This document shows positions 1 to 7,117 of a DNA stretch of 64,000 bases, piece after piece. The notes beneath the pieces were generated by a model, which was given only the letters and a program-made list of their open reading frames with translations, was not told the origin of the DNA and made no database searches. Origin of the DNA: Pseudomonas sp. S06B 330. Lineage in GTDB: Bacteria; Pseudomonadota; Gammaproteobacteria; Pseudomonadales; Pseudomonadaceae. Location of the stretch: positions 3,344,501 through 3,408,500 of the forward strand of contig NZ_CP088149.1 in NCBI RefSeq assembly GCF_002845275.2, given 5' to 3'. How positions within the stretch are numbered: position 1 is the stretch's first letter; every line of letters begins with the position of its first letter. A program made the position numbers and the translations under genes.

Positions 1-84
1 GCGCTGTGCAAGCAGTTTGCAAAGACTATTCACCGGACAGTTCCTCGAACAGACACAACGAAAGGTGCTAATGCGCTGGGGTGG

Positions 85-1686
85 TTATGCCTGCCACCAG
101 CGTTCGATCAGGCGCAAACCGTCCAGCTCGCCGTAAGGCGCGGTCACTGCGCCATGGGCGACACGCTTGGAGCGGGCCGCCACGGAACTGGCGAACAGCG
201 GCACAATCGCCCCGCCATCGTCGCGGCACAGGGCCTGCATTTCGTTGTACATCTCCTGGCGCAGCGGCGCGTTCATCTCGCCACGGGCAGCGTTGAGCAA
301 CTGGTTGAAGCGTGGGTTGTCCCAGTGTGTCTCATTCCAGGCCGCGCCCTTGGCGTAGCCAATGCTGAACATCCGGTCAGCAGTCAGGCTGCTGTAGAAG
401 AATGAGGTGGTGAACGGTTGCTTCATCCACACATTGCTGAAGAAACCGTCGGCCGGCTCGCGCACCACGTCGATATCGATACCCGCCTGACGCGCCTGCT
501 CCTTGAACAGCACCGACGCATCCACTGCTCCGGTGTAAGCGGCATCGGAGGCTTGCAAGCGCACCTTGAGCGAATCGAGCCCGGCCTGACGCAGGTAAAA
601 GCGCGCCTTGTCCGGGTCGTAGCTGCGCTGCTCCAGCGCAGTGTTGATAAAGCGGCTGCCGGGCTGGATCGGGTGATCATTGCCGAGTTGGCCATAGCCG
701 TAGAGCACCGTAGCGAGCAAGGTTTCACGGTTGATCGCGTGCTTGAGGGCCAGGCGGATGTTGTTGTCCTGGAACTGCGTGCTGTCGGTCAGCATCGGAA
801 AGGTGTAGTGCTGGGCGCCTTTGGTTTCTTCGATCACCAGGTTCGGGTTGCGCTTGAGCAAGGCCACGGTTTTCAGGTCGACCTTGTTGATCACATCAAC
901 CTGACCGGTGACCAGGGCGTTGACCCGCGCCGCGCCGTCGGAGATGGCCAGCAACTCAGCGCTGGCAAAATGCGCCCGTCCCGCTTTCCAGTAGTCCGGG
1001 CTGCGTTCCAGGTCCATGCGCACGCCCGGTTCGAAGCCCTTGAGGCGATAGCCGCCGGTACCCACGCCAGACTGCCAGTCGGCTGCGCCGTCCTTGGCCG
1101 GCATGATCGCCAGATGATAGTCGGCGACAACATAGGCGAAATCGACGTTGCCCGAATGCAGCTCGAACACCACCGTATCGTTGCCCTCGGCGCGCACCTG
1201 CGCCACATCACCGAGCACGGTCTTGGCTGCCGACGTGGATTTGTCGCCCAGGTGATGCTGGATTGAAGCCACTACATCGCTGGCATCCAGGGTCTTGCCG
1301 TTATGGAACGTCACGCCCTTGCGCAGGGTGAAGGTCCAGATCCGCGCATCCGGGCTCAGTTCCCAGCGCTCGGCCAGCTCCGGAATGGCGCTGCCATCCA
1401 CGGCGATCTCGCTGAGGGTGTTGTACACCGCAGAGAAGCCGACAAAGGTGAAGGTATCGCTCCAGGTGCCCGGGTCGCGCGAATCGGTGGTACTGCCACC
1501 GGCCAGGCCCATACGCAGCACGCCGCCGGCTTTGGGCGTGGCTTCCTCAGCCCAACCACGCATCGGCAAACCCAGGGAGAAGGCCCCGGCCACCGCTGCT
1601 GCAGCGGCGCTGTATTTGAGAAAATCGCGACGCGGCAAGCCGCTGTCGTGCATCGCTTGAGTAATTTTGTTGTTGTTATCGCTCAT
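85..1686 (-). CDS. Tat-exported ABC transporter substrate-binding protein, family 5
   Basis: Predicted periplasmic binding protein of the peptide/nickel (SBP_bac_5) family, 533 aa, a normal length for the family. The N-terminus holds a twin-arginine signal (LPRRDFLKYS followed by an alanine-rich hydrophobic stretch), so it is probably exported folded. The body shows typical family text, such as ERWELSPDARIWTFTLRKG near residue 105. An upstream in-frame start at 1740 would add 18 residues before the Tat signal. I prefer 1686 because an AGGGGC ribosome site sits just before it. No permease or ATPase gene is visible, but the operon may continue off the left edge. It faces the Rrf2 gene at 1860 and is probably controlled by it. 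The ligand cannot be told from sequence; peptides, opines and metals are all possible. Confidence 0.85.
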   Translation of the reverse strand: MSDNNNKITQAMHDSGLPRRDFLKYSAAAAAVAGAFSLGLPMRGWAEEATPKAGGVLRMGLAGGSTTDSRDPGTWSDTFTFVGFSAVYNTLSEIAVDGSAIPELAERWELSPDARIWTFTLRKGVTFHNGKTLDASDVVASIQHHLGDKSTSAAKTVLGDVAQVRAEGNDTVVFELHSGNVDFAYVVADYHLAIMPAKDGAADWQSGVGTGGYRLKGFEPGVRMDLERSPDYWKAGRAHFASAELLAISDGAARVNALVTGQVDVINKVDLKTVALLKRNPNLVIEETKGAQHYTFPMLTDSTQFQDNNIRLALKHAINRETLLATVLYGYGQLGNDHPIQPGSRFINTALEQRSYDPDKARFYLRQAGLDSLKVRLQASDAAYTGAVDASVLFKEQARQAGIDIDVVREPADGFFSNVWMKQPFTTSFFYSSLTADRMFSIGYAKGAAWNETHWDNPRFNQLLNAARGEMNAPLRQEMYNEMQALCRDDGGAIVPLFASSVAARSKRVAHGAVTAPYGELDGLRLIERWWQA

Positions 1687-1761
1687 GGCATTGCCCCTGT
1701 TGAACCGCAGAGAAAAGGATTCAGCCGACCTCGCACGCATCGATGCTGCAAATATTTGTAA

Positions 1762-1776
1762 TTGTCATCGTGACAA
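1762..1776. promoter_or_regulatory. Candidate Rrf2 operator palindrome
   Basis: The divergent gap between the binding-protein gene and the Rrf2 gene contains TTGTCA-TCG-TGACAA, a perfect 6-3-6 palindrome. An overlapping wider pair, TATTTGT at 1753-1759 and ACAAATA at 1773-1779, is also perfectly inverted. Its position between divergent genes and its symmetry suit autoregulation plus control of the transporter. Binding by the neighbouring regulator is inferred. Confidence 0.6.
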
Positions 1777-1859
1777 ATACATTAGACTCAATCCCACACC
1801 GCTGCCAAGCCCCTGATGGGCTAACCTGTGGGAGTTTTTTTCAAAGGATTCTGCAGACC

Positions 1860-2300
1860 ATGAGCCAGTCGACCCGCCTGATCACCGCCTCGTACATTCT
1901 GTCGTTCGTGGCCGCCAACGCACCGCAAAAGCTGCGCACCGAGACCATCGCCAAATGGGTCAAGACCCACCCTACCCGCGTGCGCAGCCTGGTCTCACTG
2001 ATGGTCAAGGCCAACATCCTCAAATCCTGGCGTGGCGCCCATGGCGGTCTGACCCTGGCCCGGCCGGCCAGTGAGATCACCTTGCGCGAGGTGTATGACG
2101 CCGTGCAGGAAAGCTCATTGATCGCCGAGAAGATCGATAACCCGTTCTCGGGCATGGAGGATCACTGCAAGGTGTTCGAGGTGTTCACACAACTGTTCGC
2201 CATGCTTGAAGCCAACATGCGTCTGGATTTGGGCGCGATTACCGCTGACCAGTTGTTCGTGGCGTTTGATAAGCCGGTCGAAAAGGCTGAGCAGGCTTAA
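1860..2300 (+). CDS. Rrf2 family transcriptional regulator
   Basis: Rrf2-type winged-helix regulator of 146 aa. The N-terminal half carries the family helix-turn-helix (roughly residues 20-65, ending in the wing motif GAHGGLTLARP), followed by the dimerisation helix. Only one cysteine (in EDHCKVF) lies in the region where IscR and NsrR bind an Fe-S cluster with three cysteines, so it is probably not a cluster sensor and looks more like YwnA/CymR-type members. The start at 1860 is chosen because AAGGA lies about 11 bases upstream and the Rrf2 domain begins at once; the open frame reaches back to 1743 without family-like sequence. It is divergent from the binding-protein gene and probably represses it through the palindrome at 1762-1776. 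Confidence 0.9.
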   Translation: MSQSTRLITASYILSFVAANAPQKLRTETIAKWVKTHPTRVRSLVSLMVKANILKSWRGAHGGLTLARPASEITLREVYDAVQESSLIAEKIDNPFSGMEDHCKVFEVFTQLFAMLEANMRLDLGAITADQLFVAFDKPVEKAEQA

Positions 2301-2318
2301 ACCGGCAGATGCTGCGTT

Positions 2319-2377
2319 GAAAACAGCCTCGGAATGCTCATTTACAACCCGTAAACTCCGCTTCTTCGGCTGTTTTC
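2319..2377. repeat. Nested inverted-repeat intergenic element upstream of vgrG
   Basis: The 303-base gap 2301-2603 has no convincing gene. It starts with an outer perfect 10-bp inverted repeat (GAAAACAGCC at 2319-2328, GGCTGTTTTC at 2368-2377) enclosing a small TTTAC/GTAAA hairpin at 2341-2355. I recall similar sequence in intergenic regions of other pseudomonads, so it is probably a dispersed element; that is memory, not a search. Further on, 2423-2434 is AAGGAGGTGATC, a full complement of the 16S rRNA 3' end, followed only by ORFs of 3 and 13 codons. The rest of the gap must hold the vgrG promoter, which I cannot place. Confidence 0.5.
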
Positions 2378-2603
2378 GCCTTGCCTGATCTTCGTCTCAA
2401 AACTTTTCATACAGAGCCTAGGAAGGAGGTGATCGCGAGACTGATGGTTTCATGAGTTGCCAACAAAAAACTGACAATTCCGGAAAACTTTAGGAAGCGT
2501 CTGACATCAATTTTTTACCGTCCTTATTAACGTGCTTAGCGGTGTAGCGTTTCCCCCTGTGGGCACAGCGCTGAACCACCGCTCACTGCTTAAGGACTAG
2601 CTC

Positions 2604-4643
2604 ATGTTCACGTCGGCCAATGCGGCGCAGTTTGCGCTATCGATTCCCACGGTTCGCAATGATTTCCAGGTCCTGGCGTTTGAAGGCACGGAAGCCCTCA
2701 GCCGCTTGTACGCAATCCAGATTGAACTGGTCAGCGAGTACCCCAACCTTGATCTTGAAAGCCTCCTCAGCCAACCGGCGTTTTTGCGCTTTGGCCTGAA
2801 TGGCGAAGGCCTGCATGGGAGGATCGAAAATGTGCGGGTCGCTGACGCCGGTCAGCGCCTGACCCGTTACCAGCTGACCCTGGTGCCGGCGCTGCACTAC
2901 TTGCAGTTCAGCCACAACCAGCGAATTTTCCAGCAACTGACCGTGCCACAGATCGTTGCCCAGGTGCTCAAGGAACATGGCATCCAGGCTGATGCCTTTA
3001 CCTTTCATGTCAGCGCCAGCCCAGCGCGCGAATACTGCACTCAATATTTCGAAAGCGACTTCGCGCTGATTCAGAGACTGTGCAGCGAAGAAGGCATTGC
3101 CTGGCACCATCAACACAGCCCGGACGGCCATCACCTGGTGTTCACCGACGACCAGACCTTTTTCCCCACCCTGAACCCTGTCCCCTACCAGCAAGACGCC
3201 GGACTGGTTGCGGAGCAGCCCGTGGTCAGCCAGTTTTCCCGGCGCTTGAGTACCCGCACCAGCACGGTGACCCGGCGTGACTACGACCTCAATCGCCCCA
3301 GCCTGCTGCTGCAAAGTCAGTTCACCGCCGAGTTCACACCGGCCCTCGAAGACTATCGCTACCCACAGCGGCTCGAAACCGAAAAACGCGGCAGGCAGCT
3401 TGCCCGCCGGGCCCTGGAACGCCATCGCAGTGACTACCAATTGGCCGAAGGTCAAAGCGACCAGCCGTTTCTGCGCAGCGGCCACTTTTTCAAGCTGACC
3501 GAGCACCCGCGTCAGGCGTACAACGACTTGTGGCTAGTGCTCAGTGTCAAGCATGAAGGCAAACAGCCGCAGGTGCTTGAGGAGTCCGCCGGCAGCGGCA
3601 CCTCGCCTGCAGACGGCTTTACCCAGGGCTATCGCAACTGCTTCAGCGCCATCCCTTGGGAGGTGTTCTACCGCCCGCCGCTGGTTACCCGCAAGGCGGT
3701 GCTGGTCAGCCAGACAGCCCGGGTTACTGGGCCCGCGGGCGAGGAAATCTACTGCGATGAGTTTGGCCGGGTCAAAGTCGAGTTCCATTGGGACCGCGCC
3801 GAGCTGAGCAGTGACAAGAGCAGTTGCTGGATACGCGTGTCGTCCAGCTGGGCGGGGGCCGGCTTTGGTGCGGTGAGCATTCCGCGCATCGGCATGGAAG
3901 TGGTCGTGACCTTTCTCGAGGGCGATCCTGACCAGCCGTTGATTACCGGTTGCGTGGCCAACACGCTCACACCGCAGCCCTATCCGCTGCCAGCCCACAA
4001 GACCAAAACCGTACTGCGTAGCCGCAGCACACCGGACAACGGTGGCTACAACGAACTGTCGATTGAAGACCGCAAAGGCCAGGAGTTGATCTACCTGCGG
4101 GCTCAGCGTGACCTGGAGCACAAGATCGAACACGACAGTCGCCTGGAAGTCGGTAACGAACGTCGAGAAACCATCAAGGGCAACAGCATCGCGGTGTTGG
4201 AGGCTGAAGACCAGCGCACTGTCACCGCGGACCGAAAGGTCGAACTCAAGGCCAATGACTACCTGCAGATTGCCAGCAGCAGCCATGCCCGGATCGGGCA
4301 AGCGCTGGTGGTTGAAGCCGGTCAGCAAGTCCATCTCAAAGCAGGCGCCAATTTAATTCTCGATGCTGGGGCCAGTATCACCTTGAAAGGCGGTGGTCAG
4401 CACATTGTCATTGGCCCCGGTGGCATTTTCAGCAGCACTGAGATTCAGCTTGGTGGAGCCCCCATGCTGGGCGCAGCTGCGCTACAGGCGACACCAACGT
4501 CGCTTGCGCCGCTCAGCGCACCACTGCCGAGCATTGCCACTCCACTGCCGATCGTGGCTAGCGCCCAACAACAGGCGGCAGACTATTGCCCGCTCTGCGA
4601 AGCATGTCGCAATGGCTTGTGCAGCAGCGGAGAGCACGCATGA
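2604..4643 (+). CDS. vgrG: Type VI secretion tip protein VgrG (TssI)
   Basis: Spike protein of the type VI secretion system, 679 aa, which caps the Hcp tube and carries effectors. The gp27-like N-terminal half, the OB-fold gp5-like region (from about residue 370, with ...CDEFGRVKVEFHWDR and the conserved SSWAGAGFGAVSIPRIGMEVVV) and the beta-helical DUF2345-type stalk are in the usual order. The C-terminal tail after the stalk ends in a cysteine-rich segment, CPLCEACRNGLC, which may be an effector- or metal-binding extension. Start: ATG with AAGGA upstream. It overlaps the DUF4123 gene by ATGA, so the two are translationally coupled. No other structural T6SS gene is present, so this is an orphan vgrG island that depends on a main T6SS cluster elsewhere. 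Confidence 0.95.
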   Translation: MFTSANAAQFALSIPTVRNDFQVLAFEGTEALSRLYAIQIELVSEYPNLDLESLLSQPAFLRFGLNGEGLHGRIENVRVADAGQRLTRYQLTLVPALHYLQFSHNQRIFQQLTVPQIVAQVLKEHGIQADAFTFHVSASPAREYCTQYFESDFALIQRLCSEEGIAWHHQHSPDGHHLVFTDDQTFFPTLNPVPYQQDAGLVAEQPVVSQFSRRLSTRTSTVTRRDYDLNRPSLLLQSQFTAEFTPALEDYRYPQRLETEKRGRQLARRALERHRSDYQLAEGQSDQPFLRSGHFFKLTEHPRQAYNDLWLVLSVKHEGKQPQVLEESAGSGTSPADGFTQGYRNCFSAIPWEVFYRPPLVTRKAVLVSQTARVTGPAGEEIYCDEFGRVKVEFHWDRAELSSDKSSCWIRVSSSWAGAGFGAVSIPRIGMEVVVTFLEGDPDQPLITGCVANTLTPQPYPLPAHKTKTVLRSRSTPDNGGYNELSIEDRKGQELIYLRAQRDLEHKIEHDSRLEVGNERRETIKGNSIAVLEAEDQRTVTADRKVELKANDYLQIASSSHARIGQALVVEAGQQVHLKAGANLILDAGASITLKGGGQHIVIGPGGIFSSTEIQLGGAPMLGAAALQATPTSLAPLSAPLPSIATPLPIVASAQQQAADYCPLCEACRNGLCSSGEHA

Positions 4644-5488
4644 ATCCTCTGGAACAATGGCTGCATGCGCAAGCCGAACACGGACGACGGATCTACCTGG
4701 TGCTGGACGCTGATGGCCAACTCGAAGAGCGCAATGCACTGATCGCAGTGCTGGACAGCGACCAGTACCGCAATCTGTACGTTGGCACACTGGCGGCCTC
4801 CTTGGCGGATATGGCGCCCTACCTTATTCAGCTTGAATCGACAGAGCACCCAGCCCTCCAGACACTCCTGCATACCCCCGGGCGCAATTGGGGCTGGCTG
4901 GGCAGCGCTGAAACCGGTGACCTCGAAACGCTGACCAGACATTGGCAAGATCGGTTGATATCGGGAGAGCGACCAAACCAGGCGCTCTATCGTATCCACG
5001 ATAACCGGGTATTAGGTCGTGCGCTGGCCTTCCTGCTACCCGAGCAGCGTCCGGACTTTCTCGGGCCGTTATCCAGCGTGTGCTACTGGCACGCCGACCA
5101 ATGGCAGAGCGCCAACAACCCCGCCCCTGGCATGTACCCGCTGCCGCCCGATCCGACGTGGTCGAAAACCCCTATCCCAGAGGCCACCTTCACGGGCCAG
5201 CAGTTCGAAAACACCCGACGCTACCTGGTGCGTGAACACTCGGAGCGTTTGATCACGCTGGTCGAACAGTACGATCTGGACACCTGGCTGCGACAACAAC
5301 TCGAGCTTGCTCGCACCTGGCAATGGCGGGAGCCCGAACAGATCCGTTTTTTACTGACGCAAAGCTTACAAGCGTCGAGTTACGCGCTACCCAAGGCCTG
5401 GCTGCCCAAGCCTGCTGAAACGCCGTCGATGCACTTTGATCGCTTGTACCAGGAAGCACTGTACTGGCAGGGGGATGCGCCCCTATGA
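4640..5488 (+). CDS. DUF4123 T6SS effector adaptor (Tap/TEC-like chaperone)
   Basis: DUF4123 proteins load effectors on to the VgrG tip; the V. cholerae Tap-1 protein does this for TseL. The 282-aa product shows the family pattern near the N-terminus (RRIYLVLDADGQLEERN, then YRNLYVGT and LAASLADMAPYLIQL), followed by the conserved NWGWLGS and YRIHDNRVL stretches. The start at 4640 is set by the ATGA overlap with the vgrG stop; an in-frame start at 4586 lies inside vgrG and is less likely. The gene in turn overlaps the next one (ATGA at 5485). Its position between vgrG and the lipase argues that it escorts the lipase product of 7114-9351. Confidence 0.92.
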   Translation: MNPLEQWLHAQAEHGRRIYLVLDADGQLEERNALIAVLDSDQYRNLYVGTLAASLADMAPYLIQLESTEHPALQTLLHTPGRNWGWLGSAETGDLETLTRHWQDRLISGERPNQALYRIHDNRVLGRALAFLLPEQRPDFLGPLSSVCYWHADQWQSANNPAPGMYPLPPDPTWSKTPIPEATFTGQQFENTRRYLVREHSERLITLVEQYDLDTWLRQQLELARTWQWREPEQIRFLLTQSLQASSYALPKAWLPKPAETPSMHFDRLYQEALYWQGDAPL

Positions 5489-6285
5489 AACGGCTCATCC
5501 GATGCCTGATCGCTGGCAGTAGTCTGGCGCTCATCGCTGGCTGCTCCGCCATGGGGAAATCCAACACTTTTATCTTTACCGCCGACTTACCGCCGAATTT
5601 CGCTTATGCCGCAAGGGCCAACTATGTACCCGCCAAGGGCGAGACTTGCACAGTGCCTGGCGGAAGAAATACGCAGATCGGTTTCAATGTTGAGGAATGG
5701 CGAACTGAATACAAGCCTGACTCGGAAATCGAACTGCACAGGACGGTGAGCGGCTGTCCATTGGTGCTGTATAGCATTCAACTCAATATCTACGCGAAAT
5801 ATGGAACACACCGAGGCGACTTTGGCAGTGACTTCGGAAAAGTAGCCGTGCGCGCCCAGCTGGATGAACGCGACAAAGACACCTTCAACGCGAAGGGTGA
5901 AAGCGAATTTTACGGCCAGTGCCAATGGCTGTTTCGCACTATTGGCCCCAAGCGTTATATCGCCAAGATCCTCGACTGCAAAGACACCGATGCCCAAGGG
6001 AATTTCACCCGAGGGCATCCGTTTGCTGCGTACACCTTGGATCAGCTACCCGGTAAGACCGTGCGTCTGAGGATCAAGCAAGCCTCAGAGGAAAGACCGG
6101 CTGTTGGAGATACCTGGGTAAAAGTTCCGGATGGGTGGAAGCGCTGCATGGGCGAAAACTTTGAAGATCAATATGCGTTTTGCAGGGGCAACCACAAAGA
6201 CTTCAGCACCTTCCGTATGCCAGATGGTCGCGACACCTGCACCATTTACCCCGGTTGTACTGAAGACAAGGAGGTGACCCCATGA
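5485..6285 (+). CDS. Lipoprotein, putative immunity protein to the lipase effector (copy 1)
   Basis: A 266-aa lipoprotein: a short basic N-terminus, a hydrophobic run and the lipobox LIAGC with Cys20. Serine at +2 predicts the outer membrane facing the periplasm. I recognise no named domain; the mature part has several cysteines (CTVPGG, SGCPL, GQCQW, DCKD, CTIYPGC) that could form disulfides. The role is inferred from context: it lies between the adaptor and the lipase, and immunity proteins of type VI lipase effectors act in the periplasm and are often lipoproteins encoded in tandem. It is nearly identical to copy 2 at 6317. Translation is coupled to the adaptor gene (ATGA), and its end carries AAGGAGGTGA feeding the mini-ORF at 6282. 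Confidence 0.8.
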   Translation: MKRLIRCLIAGSSLALIAGCSAMGKSNTFIFTADLPPNFAYAARANYVPAKGETCTVPGGRNTQIGFNVEEWRTEYKPDSEIELHRTVSGCPLVLYSIQLNIYAKYGTHRGDFGSDFGKVAVRAQLDERDKDTFNAKGESEFYGQCQWLFRTIGPKRYIAKILDCKDTDAQGNFTRGHPFAAYTLDQLPGKTVRLRIKQASEERPAVGDTWVKVPDGWKRCMGENFEDQYAFCRGNHKDFSTFRMPDGRDTCTIYPGCTEDKEVTP

Positions 6286-6320
6286 AGCTAATGGTACTGC
6301 CAAGGAAATGCCCCGTATGA
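6282..6320 (+). CDS. 12-codon coupling ORF, probable remnant of an effector start
   Basis: ATG at 6282 overlaps the stop of lipoprotein copy 1 and is preceded by AAGGAGGTGACCCC, exactly the ribosome site that serves the lipase gene after copy 2. It reads 12 codons (MKLMVLPRKCPV) and stops at TGA 6318-6320, which overlaps the ATG of copy 2 at 6317. The peptide vaguely resembles the lipase N-terminus (MSLALPQRDRP). It could be the stump of a former effector gene left by the duplication, now acting as a translational bridge. A functional peptide is unlikely. Confidence 0.45.
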   Translation: MKLMVLPRKCPV

Positions 6321-7117
6321 AACACCTTATTCAATACCTGATCGCTGGCAGTTGTCTGGCGCTCATCGCTGGCTGCTCCGCCATGGGGAAATCCAACACT
6401 TTTATCTTTACCGCCGACTTACCGCCGAATTTCGCTTATGCCGCAAGGGCCAACTATGTACCCGCCAAGGGCGAGACTTGCACAGTGCCTGGCGGAAGAA
6501 ATACGCAGATCGGTTTCAATGTTGAGGAATGGCGAACTGAATACAAGCCTGACTCGGAAATCGAACTGCACAGGACGGTGAGCGGCTGTCCATTGGTGCT
6601 GTATAGCATTCAACTCAATATCTACGCGAAATATGGAACACACCGAGGCGACTTTGGCAGTGACTTCGGAAAAGTAGCCGTGCGCGCCCAGCTGGATGAA
6701 CGCGACAAAGACACCTTCAACGCGAAGGGTGAAAGCGAATTTTACGGCCAGTGCCAATGGCTGTTTCGCACATCAGGCGGCTTGCGTCGCATTGTAAAAA
6801 TCCTCGACTGCAAAGACACCGATGCCCAAGGGAATTTCACCCGAGGGCATCCGTTTGCTGCGTACACCTTGGATCAGCTACCCGGTAAGACCGTGCGCTT
6901 GAAGATCAAACAAGCTGCCGAGGAAGAACCTTACATGAGGGATACCTGGGTCAAGGTGCCTGGGGGTTGGAAACGCTGTATGGGCAAAGGTTTTGAAGAC
7001 CAGCACGCTTTCTGCTACGGCAACCATAAAGACTTCAGCACCTTCCGTATGCCAGATGGTCGCGACACCTGCACCATTTACCCCGGTTGTACCGAAAACA
7101 AGGAGGTGACCCCATGA
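6317..7117 (+). CDS. Lipoprotein, putative immunity protein to the lipase effector (copy 2)
   Basis: Paralogue of the gene at 5485, 266 aa with the same lipobox (Cys20) and cysteine pattern. By hand alignment I count about 21 amino-acid differences, 16 of them clustered at residues 152-161 and 194-236; copy 1 has RTIGPKRYIAK where this copy has RTSGGLRRIVK. An alternative ATG at 6308 would add three residues, but AAGGA at 6302 is too close to it and correctly spaced for 6317. The gene ends in AAGGAGGTGACCCC and overlaps the lipase start by ATGA, so effector and this immunity candidate are translationally coupled. Two related immunity genes may protect against variant effectors of neighbours or give a dosage effect. 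Confidence 0.8.
   Translation: MKHLIQYLIAGSCLALIAGCSAMGKSNTFIFTADLPPNFAYAARANYVPAKGETCTVPGGRNTQIGFNVEEWRTEYKPDSEIELHRTVSGCPLVLYSIQLNIYAKYGTHRGDFGSDFGKVAVRAQLDERDKDTFNAKGESEFYGQCQWLFRTSGGLRRIVKILDCKDTDAQGNFTRGHPFAAYTLDQLPGKTVRLKIKQAAEEEPYMRDTWVKVPGGWKRCMGKGFEDQHAFCYGNHKDFSTFRMPDGRDTCTIYPGCTENKEVTP

Larger units (their letters stand above)
5522..7117 (+). repeat. Tandem duplication of the immunity-like lipoprotein gene
   Basis: The genes at 5485 and 6317 are direct repeats with an offset of 832 bases. By eye 5522-5939 and 6354-6771 are identical over about 418 bases, including silent sites. Then come a short divergent block (5940-5966), near-identity, a second divergent block (about 6065-6195), and near-identity through the shared AAGGAGGTGACCCC. 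This patchwork suggests a recent duplication or gene conversion with localised diversification. Confidence 0.9.

Noticed and set aside
2452..2493. 13-codon ORF after the strong ribosome-site match at 2423
   Set aside because: The spacing from the AAGGAGG to its ATG is over 20 bases and the peptide has no known feature; not called as a gene.
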